From: Sutterella megalosphaeroides
GTDB lineage: Bacteria > Pseudomonadota > Gammaproteobacteria > Burkholderiales > Burkholderiaceae_F
DNA: 64,000 nt
NCBI RefSeq assembly: GCF_003609995.1
Contig: NZ_AP018786.1
Span: 248,001 to 312,000 of the forward strand
Reading direction: 5' to 3'
Position 1 is the first letter of the stretch; the number at the start of each line of letters is the position of its first letter. The translations under genes were made by a program, and so were the position numbers. This document shows, in pieces, positions 50,276 to 60,741 of the stretch. The notes under the pieces were generated by a model. It was given only the letters and a program-made list of their open reading frames with translations. It was not told where the DNA came from and did not search any database.

Positions 50276-50920
50276 TCAGCCGCGGCGCTGACGACGAACT
50301 TCTTCGATGAGGAAGTCGATCGCGGCGGGCGTCTGCTCGCGGGTGCCGACGAGGTGGGCGCCGGTCGTGTAGAGACCCGCGACGCCGACCATCGGCGTGC
50401 TGTCGATCTGGTAGGTCTGCCAGGTCTGGGTCGCGATGCGGGCCTTGTTCTGCACGCCGAAGGAGCGCATCGTCTGCTCCCACTTCTTGGCGTCGACGCC
50501 GTTGTCGGCCATGAATTCGGCGATGTCGGCGGCGGGGTTTTCGAAGTTGTAGGTGCGTTCCTGATAGATCACGCTCTCGAAGAACTTCGTGTGGAGCTTG
50601 TCGAGCAGACCAAGCGCTTCAAGCGCGTAGTAGGTCTGGGTGAAGGGCAGGAACTTCGGCTGCCAGGCGACCGGGCACACGCGGAACGTCACGTCGGCCG
50701 GAAGGTTCTTCTTCCAGGCGTTGATCGTGGGTTCGAATTTGAGGCAGTGCGGGCAGGTGTACGCGAAGAACTCGATCACTTCGATCGTGTCGCGACTCGA
50801 AGGCGCGGGCGGATTGACGACGAGGTATTCTTTGCCGGCCGTGTAGCTGGGAGCGGCGAACGAGTGGCCCGCAACGGGAGCGAGCGCGGCGGCAATGAGC
50901 AGATCACGACGTTGGATCAT
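50276..50920 (-). CDS. dsbA: Thiol:disulfide interchange protein DsbA/DsbL
   Basis: A 214-aa periplasmic oxidase that introduces disulfide bonds. A signal peptide spans about residues 1-22 (with RR near the start, cleaved after SFA). The thioredoxin-like active site CPHC is at Cys56-Cys59 in FFAYTCPHCLKFEP. The cis-Pro lies in DSTPMVGV (Pro176). The helical insert is of normal size. Nap and c-type cytochrome maturation in the same genome would use it. The SPOR gene ends 51 nt upstream on the minus strand. Confidence 0.93.
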   Translation of the reverse strand: MIQRRDLLIAAALAPVAGHSFAAPSYTAGKEYLVVNPPAPSSRDTIEVIEFFAYTCPHCLKFEPTINAWKKNLPADVTFRVCPVAWQPKFLPFTQTYYALEALGLLDKLHTKFFESVIYQERTYNFENPAADIAEFMADNGVDAKKWEQTMRSFGVQNKARIATQTWQTYQIDSTPMVGVAGLYTTGAHLVGTREQTPAAIDFLIEEVRRQRRG

Positions 50921-50971
50921 GGTTCGGAGTCCTTGTTGTGTGTTGTAGGAAGTGGTGTCAGCGACTCGGGA

Positions 50972-51523
50972 TCACTGACGTTGTTCCGCGATCAGAGGCT
51001 GATAGCCCTGATCGGAAAGACTGTTGAGCGCTTCTTCGGCGGAAGCCTTGTCGTCGAACGGGCCGACGCGAACGCGCCAGCGGCCGCTCTCGGACGAGAT
51101 TTTGGTACCGATCCCCATCATGGCGAGTTGGGCGGCGCCGGTTTCGGCTTCGTCTTCGCTCGAGTACGAGCCGACCTGCACCCAATAGGTGACGGGGGTG
51201 ACCCGACCCGGGGCGACGGCTTTGCCCGAGGCGTCGCGCTCGGCCGTGTCGACCGAGCCCGTCCCAGGGACGGTCACCGTGGCCACGCCGCCGCGGGCGG
51301 CGCCCTGGACTTCGGCGGCATTGCGGTTGAGGCGCGCGTTCGGATCGACGCCGCCCGAGAGGGCGACGGAAGGATCGACGTCGGCCGTTACCTTTTCGAC
51401 CTTTTCCACAAACGGAATGGGGCTGTTGGTAATGAGCAGCGCCGCACCCGCGGCGATGCCGAGACCGGTCACCACACCGATCAGGAAGCCGGCGAAGCCG
51501 GTCGAAAAACCACCTTTGGCCAC
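50972..51523 (-). CDS. SPOR domain protein (FtsN-like)
   Basis: A 183-aa bitopic protein with an N-terminal helix (GFAGFLIGVVTGLGIAAGAALLITN). A flexible Ala/Gly/Thr linker (about 45-108) leads to a C-terminal SPOR domain (YWVQVGSYSSEDEAETGAAQLAMMG...WRVRVGPFDDKASAEEALNSL). SPOR domains bind denuded septal peptidoglycan, so a division role like FtsN is likely. It lies 29 nt after argS, and argS followed by a SPOR gene and dsbA is a familiar betaproteobacterial order. All three are on the minus strand. Confidence 0.9.
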   Translation of the reverse strand: MAKGGFSTGFAGFLIGVVTGLGIAAGAALLITNSPIPFVEKVEKVTADVDPSVALSGGVDPNARLNRNAAEVQGAARGGVATVTVPGTGSVDTAERDASGKAVAPGRVTPVTYWVQVGSYSSEDEAETGAAQLAMMGIGTKISSESGRWRVRVGPFDDKASAEEALNSLSDQGYQPLIAEQRQ

Positions 51524-51552
51524 GGTAGGTACCTCCTAAGTGAGTTCGACGG

Positions 51553-53316
51553 TCAGGCCGCGGGACCTTCCGACTCCTCGCGTCGTTCCATCAGATCGGG
51601 AGCGGAGATGCCGAGAAGCGTCAGACCGTTCTTGAGAACGCGACGGGCGGCGGCAAGGAGCGCGAGACGCGCCGTACGTTCCTTTTCGTCTTCGACGAGT
51701 ACGCGTTCCGCATTGTAGAAGGCGTGGATCGAGGCGGCGAGATCCTTGAGGTAGTAGCAGAGGATGTGCGGCGCCTGATCGCGCGCGGCCTGCGCGAGCG
51801 CGGCGGGGAATTCGACGAGCGTGCCGATGAGGGAGAGCGCCGCTTCGCTCGAAAGGGCGGAGAGGTCCGCATCGGCGAGTTCGGCTTCGCTCGGAACGTT
51901 CCAGCCCTTGGCGGCGGCGCCCGCAAATACGGACGAAATGCGCGCGTGGGCGTACTGCACGTAGTAGACGGGGTTTTCGTCGCTCTTTTGCTGCGCGAGC
52001 GTCACGTCGAAGACGAATTCCGCGTCGGCCTTGCGGGCGACGAGGAAGTAGCGGGCGGCGTCGCGGCCGGCCCAGTCGACGAGGTCGCGCAGCGTGACGT
52101 AGTTGCCCGAACGCTTGCTCATCTTGACGGGTTCGCCGTCCTTCACGACGGAAAGCATCTTGTGGAGGATGTATTCCGGGAAGAGCTTCGGGATGTTGAG
52201 GTTCTTCACGCCCGAGACGGCCTGCAGACCCGCGCGAACGCGCGCGATCGTGCCGTGGTGGTCGGTCCCCTGAATGTTGATGGCCTTGTCGAAGCCGCGG
52301 CCCCACTTGTTGAGGTGGTAGGCGACGTCGGGCACGAAGTAGGTGAACGTGCCGTCGGCCTTCTGCATGACGCGGTCCTTGTCGTCTTTGAGACCGTTGC
52401 CGAGGTCGTCGAACGCGGTCGTTCGGAGCCAGAGCGCGCCGTCGGCTTCGTAGGTGTTCCCGGAGGCGATCATCGCGTCGACGGCGTCGCGAACGAGGCC
52501 GCGCGAGTAGAGGGAGGACTCGAGGAAGAAGTTGTCGAAGCGAACGCCGAGGGCCTGAAGGTCGTCGTCCTGCTCGTTGCGCAGGTACGCGACGGCGTAG
52601 CGGCGAACGAGATCGGTGTCGGAGGCGTCGCCCGTCGATTCGATCGTTTCGCCCGAGTGAGCGTGCACGGGCTTCTTCGCGAGGAAGTCCTTCGCGATCG
52701 AGAGAATATATTCGCCGTGGTAGGCGTTTTCGGGCAGTTCGACCGCTTCGCCCTGAAGCTGACGGCAGCGGATCTGCACGGAGAGCGCGAGGTTGCCGAT
52801 CTGAACGCCCGCGTCGTTGTAGTAGAACTCGCGTTCGACCCCGTAGCCCTGCGAAGCGAAGATGTTGGCGAGCACGTCGCCGAGCGCGCCCTGGCGCGCG
52901 TGACCGAGGTGCAGCGGCCCCGTCGGGTTGGCGGAGACGAACTCAAGGAGAATGCGCTTGCCTTCGCCCGCGTTCGAGCGGCCGAAGTCGGCGCCTTCGC
53001 GCAGAATCTGGCGAACGACGTCGTGGTGGGCGCTTTGCTGAATGCGCAGGTTGATGAAGCCCGGGCCGGCGATTTCGATCGACGAAACGAGGCTTTCGGT
53101 CTTCGGGTTCTGTTTCAGAGCTTCGACCAGAGAAGCGGCGATTTCGCGCGGGTTCTTCTTCAGTTGACGCGCGAGCTGCATGGCGGTCGTACAGGCGACG
53201 TCGCCGTGTTCGGGGCTCTTCGGACGTTCGAGAGTGACCGGGGCGTCTTCGACGCCGATCGAGGAGAGGGCTTCTTTGATGAGAGCCTCAAGAGCAACTT
53301 TTTGCTGCGCGAGCAT
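51553..53316 (-). CDS. argS: Arginyl-tRNA synthetase
   Basis: A 587-aa class I synthetase that charges tRNA-Arg. The N-terminal additional domain recognises the D loop ([21 protein letters not shown]). The HIGH signature reads HLGH in [22 protein letters not shown]. The KMSK-type site is [11 protein letters not shown], and the C-terminal DALR anticodon-binding domain ends with [13 protein letters not shown]. Start ATG 53316 matches family N-termini; an in-frame ATG at 53352 adds 12 residues without similarity. The sequence before ATG 53316 lacks a clear Shine-Dalgarno. Confidence 0.97.
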   Translation of the reverse strand: MLAQQKVALEALIKEALSSIGVEDAPVTLERPKSPEHGDVACTTAMQLARQLKKNPREIAASLVEALKQNPKTESLVSSIEIAGPGFINLRIQQSAHHDVVRQILREGADFGRSNAGEGKRILLEFVSANPTGPLHLGHARQGALGDVLANIFASQGYGVEREFYYNDAGVQIGNLALSVQIRCRQLQGEAVELPENAYHGEYILSIAKDFLAKKPVHAHSGETIESTGDASDTDLVRRYAVAYLRNEQDDDLQALGVRFDNFFLESSLYSRGLVRDAVDAMIASGNTYEADGALWLRTTAFDDLGNGLKDDKDRVMQKADGTFTYFVPDVAYHLNKWGRGFDKAINIQGTDHHGTIARVRAGLQAVSGVKNLNIPKLFPEYILHKMLSVVKDGEPVKMSKRSGNYVTLRDLVDWAGRDAARYFLVARKADAEFVFDVTLAQQKSDENPVYYVQYAHARISSVFAGAAAKGWNVPSEAELADADLSALSSEAALSLIGTLVEFPAALAQAARDQAPHILCYYLKDLAASIHAFYNAERVLVEDEKERTARLALLAAARRVLKNGLTLLGISAPDLMERREESEGPAA

Positions 53317-53416
53317 GGAGGACGATTCTCTGTGATTGGACGAGCGGCTCAAGTGTATCGGGTGTCTTACGAGAGCACCCTTAAGGGCCGAACGTCGAGG
53401 ATTAAGAAAATGTTTC

Positions 53417-53444
53417 GGCCCGTCCTTTTTTGAAGAAACGGGCC
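53417..53444 (-). terminator. Hairpin after folE2
   Basis: A 7-bp stem GGCCCGT / ACGGGCC with a 14-nt loop, followed on the minus strand by GAAACATTTTCTT. It is a weak terminator between folE2 and argS. Confidence 0.45.
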
Positions 53445-53467
53445 CGGGGAAGCGGTTGGCGAACGAC

Positions 53468-54256
53468 TCAGCGCTTGTCGTGCGTGATCGTCGCGTAGGC
53501 CGAGTGGTTGTGGATCGATTCGAAGTTTTCCGCCTCGATGCGGTACGCGGCGACGCGGTCGTCGTCGTTGAGCGCCTTGGCCATGTCGCGAACGAGGTCT
53601 TCGACGAACTTCGGATGTTCGTAGGCGTACTCGGTCACGTACTTTTCGTCGGCGCGCTTCAGGCGAGCCCAGAGCTGGCACGAGGCGACGGATTCGCTGA
53701 TGGCGACCTGCTCTTCGAGCGTCATGTCCGACTTGAGGATGAGCGAGCTGGTGAGGTGCGAGCGCTGGTTGTGCGCGCCGTACTTCGAGATTTCCTTCGA
53801 GCACGGGCAAAGGCTCGTCACCGGAGTGAGCGTTTCCTGGCGAACCGTGATCGCGCCTTCGTCGGAATCGGCGATCCAGGCGCCTTCGTAATTCATGATG
53901 CTCTCAAGCTTGCTCACGGGAGCCGTCTTCTTCACGAAGAAGGGGAAACGGATCTCGATGGTGCCGTCGACCGCGTGGAGGTTTTCGAGCATTTGGCCCA
54001 TGAGGCGGCGGATGACGTTGACGTTGAGCGGTTCCGTGCACTCGCTCATGAGCGCGATGAAGCGGGACATGTGGGTCCCTTTCTGATCGGCGGGCAACGA
54101 AACGGTCATGGCAATCGACGCGACCGTATGCTGGGGGCCGTCGCGACCCTCGATGACAATCGGAAGCGTGACGCCGCGCACGCCGACTCGATCGATGGCG
54201 ATGTTGCGACCGTCATGGGCGGACTGCACGTCCGGAAGATTGGTTTTAGCGTCCAT
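53468..54256 (-). CDS. folE2: GTP cyclohydrolase FolE2 (type IB)
   Basis: A 262-aa enzyme of the COG1469 family, converting GTP to dihydroneopterin triphosphate for folate (and queuosine) synthesis. Visible: the start [32 protein letters not shown], the metal-ligand Cys in [20 protein letters not shown], and [31 protein letters not shown] in short blocks with the Glu-x-x-x-H-x-H region. FolE2 works with metals other than zinc, so it can replace the zinc enzyme FolE1. ATG 54256 was chosen over an upstream in-frame start because similarity begins here. No zur box was identified. Confidence 0.95.
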   Translation of the reverse strand: MDAKTNLPDVQSAHDGRNIAIDRVGVRGVTLPIVIEGRDGPQHTVASIAMTVSLPADQKGTHMSRFIALMSECTEPLNVNVIRRLMGQMLENLHAVDGTIEIRFPFFVKKTAPVSKLESIMNYEGAWIADSDEGAITVRQETLTPVTSLCPCSKEISKYGAHNQRSHLTSSLILKSDMTLEEQVAISESVASCQLWARLKRADEKYVTEYAYEHPKFVEDLVRDMAKALNDDDRVAAYRIEAENFESIHNHSAYATITHDKR

Positions 54257-54653
54257 GGTGTGTTCGTCGAAGTGAGAATGACGGTTCGCGGGTACGCAAC
54301 CCAAGGCGAACGACGTCAAAATAAGGGAACGATCATCCCGGCGACACGATGCCCCGGGAGAGACGACGAGCCCGAGAGAAGGGCTCCGTCGGGCTTGGGC
54401 GCACCCTCGCGAAGGGGGCGCACCAAGTCGCGTTGAACCGCTTATCTTACCTCAACGAGCCGTTCGGTTTTCTCGAAGAGCGCCTCTAAAATAGGCGCAA
54501 GACGCTCGGGTACGGCTCGGGATCGGAAAAGAATTCTTGCACTTCGAAGCGTTCGTCCGTATTGAAAAGGCGACCATCGAGCCCCATTCTCTGAGGAAAG
54601 ACGACCCAAACGGTCGCCGGCATCGACCGGACAACACACATCGGGAGCGTGTC
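54257..54653. other. Intergenic region between folE2 and a small membrane gene
   Basis: A 397-bp stretch without a supportable gene. It has several GC-rich inverted repeats, for example GCCCGA...TCGGGC near 54371-54396 and GCGCCT/AGGCGC (54480-54498), none with a T tract. TAAAAT at 54487-54492 may be a -10 for the plus-strand gene, with a weak TTCGGT 18 nt upstream. Confidence 0.5.
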
Positions 54654-55040
54654 ATGCGTTTTGTTTATTTTCAGCCCGGCCGAACTTCGGCAACGAGCAT
54701 CATTCTCGGCCTGATTTCGATTGCGATCGTGGTTTCGCTCTTCGTCTTCATGATGCCCGTTTTGCTCGGGATCTTCGCCGTCGTCGTGCTGGCCGGCCTG
54801 GCCTTCTGGCTCTGGAGCTGGATCAAGATGAAGATGGGCTGGGAGAGCGAGGAGGTGAAGACCTTCCGCGAGGCCATGGCTCAGGCGGAAGCGGCCGCCC
54901 GTTCGCAGTATGCGGGGCGCTCGGCGGATCCCGACGGCACGGTCTACGAGTCCGAACGCGTCGAAGTGCGCGCGTTGCGCTCGGATCGCACCCGCCGTCG
55001 CGGGATGGACGACGTCTCGGACGTCGAAGAAGTGAAATAA
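54654..55040 (+). CDS. Small unknown membrane protein
   Basis: A 128-aa protein I do not recognise. It starts MRFVYFQPGRTSATSIILG, has two adjacent hydrophobic helices (about residues 12-53, SIAIVVSLFVFMMP and VVVLAGLAFWLWSW), then a charged, probably cytoplasmic tail with an Ala-rich helix (TFREAMAQAEAAARSQY) and a highly charged C-terminus. ATG 54654 has GGGAG 7 nt upstream. Its stop is 1 nt from that of the convergent cardiolipin synthase gene. Coding is supported by third-position GC and the clear RBS; function is unknown. Confidence 0.7.
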   Translation: MRFVYFQPGRTSATSIILGLISIAIVVSLFVFMMPVLLGIFAVVVLAGLAFWLWSWIKMKMGWESEEVKTFREAMAQAEAAARSQYAGRSADPDGTVYESERVEVRALRSDRTRRRGMDDVSDVEEVK

Positions 55041-55041
55041 C

Positions 55042-56511
55042 TCAAAGAAGCGGGGAGATGAGGTAACTCGCTCCCTCTTTGAGGCGTTCGACAACGGGAC
55101 GGCGGCGCCACCGCTCGGGGTCGATCGGAACGGAGGAGGCGCGATAGCGCGCAAGCGTCTTTCCGAAGTTTTCCGCGAAGCCCGCGTCGAAGATGAGGAG
55201 CGAAAGCTCGAAATTGAGGTGCATCGAGCGGTTGTCGATGTTGAGCGTTCCGAAGAGAACGAACTCTTCGTCGACGGCCACGGCCTTGGTGTGCAAAAGT
55301 CCCCCTTCGAAATAGAGGATTTTGACGCCCGCCTGCAGGAGGTCGTCGAAGTAGCGGCGCGTCGCCCAGGCGACCGCGCGCGAATCCGTGCGGTGCGGCA
55401 CGATGAGTTCCACCCGAACGCCGCGCAACGCGGCGTTGACGAGCGCGATCACGACGGCTTCGTTCGGAACGAAGTAGGGGGTCGTGATGGAAAGCGTCCG
55501 TTCGGCGCGATTGATGGTTTCGATGACGAGGTGAAGACTTTGGTCGCCCTTGTCGTAGGGGCCCGACGGAATGGTGACGACGCTCGCCGGTCCGCAGTTG
55601 AGCATGTCGAGTAGCGCGTAATCGTGCTCCAAGTCGGAGAGATCCTCGTCGGGCTGCAGCGCCCAGTCGAAGCGCCATACGGCAAGAAGCGAAATTACGG
55701 CGGGCCCTTCGAGGCGCACCATGGCGTCGACCCAGGCGCCCACCTCGACCGCGGCGTCGTACCCCGTCGGGTCGATCATATTGAAGCTTCCCGTATAAGC
55801 GACGGCCTCGTCGATCACGACGAGCTTGCGGTGCATGCGCAGGTCGGCCCGTTGGAGGCCCAGGATTTTCCAAAACCGCATCGGCATGGCGGAAGAAAGT
55901 TCCACGCCCGCGTCCCGAAAGCGCTGCGCACTCCGGGAGCGGAGAAAACCTCGCGAGCCGAAGGCGTCGAGCAGAATGCGAACGCGCACGCCCCGTGCGC
56001 GCGCCGCGAGAATCGCTTCCGAAATGCGATCGATCTCGCCGCCCCCCTCCCAGATGTAGAAGGTCATCGCGATCGACCGCCGGGCGTTGCGAATGTCTCG
56101 CAGGAGCGATTCGATCACGGCTTCGGACGTGCCAAGAAGCCGCGGAAGCGACCCCGTCGTCAGCGGCATGCCGCCCAGGCGCGTGGCCAAATGAATGAGC
56201 GAGCGGTGCCGCACCAGAAAGCGCGGCAGCGGCCCCAGGGGCGTGAGTTTGTGGTTGGCGATCCGCACCCAGTGTGCGATCGCCTTTTTCTGACGTGCGG
56301 CGCGCAGACGACCGACCGGCCGTTCGCCGAACATTAGGTAAAGGAAAAAGCCCGCATAGGGGAGCAGGGTCGTGATGAGGATCCAGGCAAAGCTCGCCCC
56401 GGGCGGGTGGCGCGTCAGCATGACGCGCAGCGTCACCGCCACGACGATGAAAACCTGAACGAAGAAGGCGACTAGGCCCCAGAACGAGAAATCCGATGAG
56501 CTCGATAGCAT
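55042..56511 (-). CDS. cls: Cardiolipin synthase (ClsA-type, phospholipase D superfamily)
   Basis: A 489-aa inner-membrane enzyme that joins two phosphatidylglycerols into cardiolipin and glycerol. Two N-terminal helices (about 10-32 and 38-60, including PPGASFAWILITTLLPYAGFFLYLMFGERP) are followed by two PLD domains. The HKD motifs are HRKLVVIDEAVAYTGSFN and HTKAVAVDEEFVLFGTLN. The length and the LMFGERP motif match bacterial ClsA. It is convergent with the small membrane gene and points away from the tRNA cluster. Confidence 0.93.
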   Translation of the reverse strand: MLSSSSDFSFWGLVAFFVQVFIVVAVTLRVMLTRHPPGASFAWILITTLLPYAGFFLYLMFGERPVGRLRAARQKKAIAHWVRIANHKLTPLGPLPRFLVRHRSLIHLATRLGGMPLTTGSLPRLLGTSEAVIESLLRDIRNARRSIAMTFYIWEGGGEIDRISEAILAARARGVRVRILLDAFGSRGFLRSRSAQRFRDAGVELSSAMPMRFWKILGLQRADLRMHRKLVVIDEAVAYTGSFNMIDPTGYDAAVEVGAWVDAMVRLEGPAVISLLAVWRFDWALQPDEDLSDLEHDYALLDMLNCGPASVVTIPSGPYDKGDQSLHLVIETINRAERTLSITTPYFVPNEAVVIALVNAALRGVRVELIVPHRTDSRAVAWATRRYFDDLLQAGVKILYFEGGLLHTKAVAVDEEFVLFGTLNIDNRSMHLNFELSLLIFDAGFAENFGKTLARYRASSVPIDPERWRRRPVVERLKEGASYLISPLL

Positions 56512-56703
56512 GACGATGGTTCCGCTGATCGCCCCATACTAAACGGCAACGGACCCTCGGAGAGCGCGTCGGAAGGCCGATTTCGTGCTGCGCAAGGCCC
56601 GAAGGGCATGAAAACTACGTATAAAAACGTATTTTTCGAATTATTTGTGGTATGACCCTTGACAGGTCGCGGGAGGCAGGCAATAATTCAATCCTCTCGC
56701 AAC

Positions 56704-56789
56704 GGAGGGGTGCCCGAGTGGCTAAAGGGGGCAGACTGTAAATCTGTTGGCTTACGCCTACGATGGTTCGAATCCATCCCCCTCCACCA
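56704..56789 (+). tRNA. tRNA-Tyr (anticodon GTA)
   Basis: An 86-nt class II tRNA. Acceptor GGAGGGG / CCCCTCC, anticodon stem CAGACT-GTA-AATCTG region, long variable arm (TTGGCTTACGCCTAC area), T arm GATGG-TTCGAAT-CCATC, discriminator A and encoded CCA. First of the tRNA-Tyr, Gly, Thr group before tuf, an order conserved in betaproteobacteria. Confidence 0.96.
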
Positions 56790-56853
56790 GCGAATTTCTT
56801 CGCTTCTGCACAGGAAGCAGATAGCGTGCGGAGCTGAAGACACATCGAACTAG

Positions 56854-56927
56854 GCGGGTGTAGCTCAATGGTAGAGCAGAGGCCTTCCAAGCCCCCGACG
56901 AGGGTTCGATTCCCTTCACCCGCTCCA
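56854..56927 (+). tRNA. tRNA-Gly (anticodon TCC)
   Basis: A 74-nt cloverleaf: acceptor GCGGGTG / CACCCGC, D arm GCTC-AATGGTA-GAGC, anticodon loop CTTCCAA (TCC), T arm AGGG-TTCGATT-CCCT, discriminator T and CCA. The anticodon stem GAGGC/GCCCC contains an A-C mismatch at its second pair. Confidence 0.95.
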
Positions 56928-56933
56928 TGTCGC

Positions 56934-57008
<75 letters not shown>

Positions 57009-57074
57009 CAAATTCTCCTTTTCTTCCACGTACAGAATCCGCTCGGCGGATTTTTGTTTAGGAGCCTTCCAAAA

Positions 57075-58265
<1,191 letters not shown>

Positions 58266-58277
58266 GATCTGAACGAC

Positions 58278-58353
58278 AGGGGTATAGCTCAATTGGCAGA
58301 GCGACGGTCTCCAAAACCGTAGGTTGGGGGTTCGATTCCCTCTGCCCCTGCCA
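58278..58353 (+). tRNA. tRNA-Trp (anticodon CCA)
   Basis: A 76-nt cloverleaf: acceptor AGGGGTA / TGCCCCT, D arm GCTC-AATTGGCA-GAGC, anticodon stem ACGGT/ACCGT with loop CTCCAAA (CCA), T arm GGGGG-TTCGATT-CCCTC, discriminator G and CCA. Conserved between tuf and secE. Confidence 0.96.
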
Positions 58354-58360
58354 CCAAACA

Positions 58361-58398
58361 AAAAAGCCAAGTCCAGCTAACGCGGACTTGGCTTTTTT
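58361..58398 (+). terminator. Intrinsic terminator after tRNA-Trp
   Basis: A stem of up to 14 bp (58361-58374 with 58384-58397) and a 9-nt loop end in TTTTTT. It separates the tRNA-tuf transcript from secE-nusG. Confidence 0.9.
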
Positions 58399-58544
58399 CT
58401 TGACTAAAAAAAAACGCTCCCTGCGGGATGCAGTGCAAAAGGCAAGTCGTTAAAATGACAAGCTATTTTTGCTGTGGCCGCGGGGTACGTCCCCGGAAGA
58501 GTCGCACGGCGCGTGCGGCTCGGGTACACCTGGATGAATGAATC

Positions 58545-58931
58545 ATGACCAACAACCAAAACGTTGAAACGGTGACGAGCAAGTCCGACATCGCGCTCGT
58601 GACGCTTGCCGTCCTCTGCGCGATCGCCGGTGTCGTGGCGTTCGCCCTCCTGACGGAGCAGCCGCTCTCGATCCGTCTGGCCTCTCTCGGCGGCGGTCTC
58701 GTCCTCGGCGTGCTTCTGGCGTGGGTGAGCCCCTCCGGCAAGCGCCTTTTGGCCTACGGCCGTCAGTCGTACGAAGAACTGCGCCGCGTCGTGTGGCCCA
58801 CGAAGAAGGAAACGCTCAATACGACCGGCCTCGTCATGGCTTTCGTCGTCGTGATGGCGTTTTTCCTCTTCGTCGTGGACAAGCTCATCGAGCTCGGCCT
58901 CTACGACGGCCTCCTTCGTCTTTCCCTTTAA
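58545..58931 (+). CDS. secE: Preprotein translocase subunit SecE
   Basis: A 128-aa inner-membrane subunit of SecYEG. Three helices (about 18-36, 44-62, 98-118) are seen as in gammaproteobacterial SecE. The conserved amphipathic segment and hinge YEELRRVVWPTKKETLNTT precede the last helix. It clamps SecY during protein export. It is 16 nt before nusG, as in most bacteria. Confidence 0.96.
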   Translation: MTNNQNVETVTSKSDIALVTLAVLCAIAGVVAFALLTEQPLSIRLASLGGGLVLGVLLAWVSPSGKRLLAYGRQSYEELRRVVWPTKKETLNTTGLVMAFVVVMAFFLFVVDKLIELGLYDGLLRLSL

Positions 58932-58947
58932 CCTTCCGGAGTGACTT

Positions 58948-59484
58948 ATGTCGGACGCCAAGATGCAGTGGTACACCCTCCACGTTTATTCGTCGATGGA
59001 AAAGAGCGTCAAAAAAGCTCTGGAAGAACGCATTTCGCACAGCGACCTTCGCGACCAGTTCGGTCAGGTGCTCCTGCCGATCGAACGCGTGCAGGAACTG
59101 CGCAACGGCCGCAAGATGACGAGCGAACGCCGCATGTACCCCGGGTACGTCTTCATTGAAATGGAAATGAACGACGCGACGTGGCACCTCGTCAACTCGA
59201 CCCCCCGCGTGATCGAGTTCCTCGGCAACAACAACCCGGTCGTTCTTTCCGAGAACGAAGTCGCGAACATCCTCAACGCCGCGAGCGTGAGCGCCGAAAA
59301 ACCCCGTCCCAAGATCGAGTTCGAAGTGGGCGAGACGATCCGCGTCAAGCAGGGCGCCTTCAAGGACTTCACGGGTCGCGTCGAAGGCGTCGACTACGAC
59401 AAGAGCCGCCTCAACGTGTTCGTGTCGATCTTCGGTCGCGACACGCTCGTCGATCTGGCGTTCAACGAAGTCGAAAAAATCTAA
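58948..59484 (+). CDS. nusG: Transcription termination/antitermination factor NusG
   Basis: A 178-aa factor with NGN domain (MQWYTLHVYSSMEKSVKKALEERI, MYPGYVFIEMEMND) and C-terminal KOW domain (FEVGETIRVKQGAFKDFTGRVEGVD). It binds RNA polymerase, Rho and S10, coupling transcription with translation. A GGAG box precedes ATG 58948. The ribosomal L11 gene follows after 130 nt, a space long enough for its own promoter. Confidence 0.98.
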   Translation: MSDAKMQWYTLHVYSSMEKSVKKALEERISHSDLRDQFGQVLLPIERVQELRNGRKMTSERRMYPGYVFIEMEMNDATWHLVNSTPRVIEFLGNNNPVVLSENEVANILNAASVSAEKPRPKIEFEVGETIRVKQGAFKDFTGRVEGVDYDKSRLNVFVSIFGRDTLVDLAFNEVEKI

Positions 59485-59614
59485 AAAAAGCGGGATTTTG
59501 AGTTGCACGCCGAAATTCGTGCGTGTATAGTCTCGCTTCTCGATTCAAACCAACTGGGGAGCTTCCGCGCGCATCGGTTTGCGGCGGGGCGCTTGAACCC
59601 AAGAGGAAATTTCA

Positions 59615-60046
59615 ATGGCTAAGAAAATCGTCGGCTTTATCAAGCTGCAGGTTCCTGCCGGTAAAGCCAATCCTTCGCCTCCTATCGGCCCGGCGCTCGG
59701 TCAGCGCGGTCTGAACATCATGGAGTTCTGCAAGGCCTTCAACGCTAAGACCCAGGGCATGGAAGCCGGTCTTCCGATCCCGGTCGTGATCACGGCTTAC
59801 GCGGACAAGAGCTTCACCTTCGTGATGAAGACCCCGCCCGCCACGATCCTGATCAAGAAGGCTGCGAAGATCCAGAAGGGCTCCTCGCGTCCCCACACCG
59901 ACAAGGTGGGCAAGATCACGCGTGCTCAGGCGGAAGAAATCGCCAAGCAGAAGGAACCCGATCTTACGGCTGCCGACCTTGACGCCGCCGTTCGCACGAT
60001 CGCCGGCTCCGCTCGTTCCATGGGCATCATTGTGGAGGGTCTGTAA
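59615..60046 (+). CDS. rplK: Ribosomal protein uL11
   Basis: A 143-aa large-subunit protein of the GTPase-associated centre. It has the typical [38 protein letters not shown] start and the C-terminal RNA-binding [12 protein letters not shown]. Start ATG 59615 follows AAGAGGAAA. It overlaps rplA by 1 nt (TAATG), giving translational coupling. Confidence 0.99.
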   Translation: MAKKIVGFIKLQVPAGKANPSPPIGPALGQRGLNIMEFCKAFNAKTQGMEAGLPIPVVITAYADKSFTFVMKTPPATILIKKAAKIQKGSSRPHTDKVGKITRAQAEEIAKQKEPDLTAADLDAAVRTIAGSARSMGIIVEGL

Positions 60047-60741
60047 TGGCTAAGCTTACGAAGCGTATGCAGGCCCTTCAGGGCAAGGTTGAAGCCGGCA
60101 AGGTCTACGCCGCCATCGACGCTCTCAACCTCGTCAAGGCCACCGCCACCGCCAAGTTCGACGAATCCGTCGACGTGGCGATCCAGCTCGGCATCGACCC
60201 CCGCAAGTCCGACCAGGCCGTTCGCGGCGCCGTCGTGATGCCGGAAGGCACGGGCAAGTCGGTTCGCGTCGCCGTCTTCACGCAGGGCGCCAACGCCGAC
60301 GCCGCTCGCGAAGCCGGTGCCGACATCGTCGGTTTCGACGATCTCGCCGCCAAGGTCAAGGCCGGTGAACTCGACTTCGACGTCGTGATCGCCTCGCCCG
60401 ACGCCATGCGCGTCGTCGGCCAGCTCGGTCAGATCCTCGGCCCGCGCGGCCTCATGCCGAACCCCAAGGTCGGTACCGTGACCCCGAACGTCGCCCAGGC
60501 CGTCAAGAACGCCAAGGCCGGTCAGGTCCAGTTCCGCGCCGACAAGGCCGGTATCATTCACGCCCCGATCGGTCGTGCTTCGTTCGAAGCCGAACGTCTG
60601 CAGAAGAACCTTGCCGCTCTCGTTGACCAGCTCAACAAGCTCAAGCCCGCTTCTGCCAAGGGCCAGTACCTCCGCAAGGTCGCCGTCTCCTCGACGATGG
60701 GCCTCGGCGTTCGCGTTGACATCGGTTCGATCAACGCCTAA
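60046..60741 (+). CDS. rplA: Ribosomal protein uL1
   Basis: A 231-aa protein of the L1 stalk. [42 protein letters not shown] and [15 protein letters not shown] are the family blocks. In other bacteria L1 represses its own operon by binding the rplK leader. It starts inside the rplK stop. A 448-bp gap separates it from rplJ. Confidence 0.99.
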   Translation: MAKLTKRMQALQGKVEAGKVYAAIDALNLVKATATAKFDESVDVAIQLGIDPRKSDQAVRGAVVMPEGTGKSVRVAVFTQGANADAAREAGADIVGFDDLAAKVKAGELDFDVVIASPDAMRVVGQLGQILGPRGLMPNPKVGTVTPNVAQAVKNAKAGQVQFRADKAGIIHAPIGRASFEAERLQKNLAALVDQLNKLKPASAKGQYLRKVAVSSTMGLGVRVDIGSINA

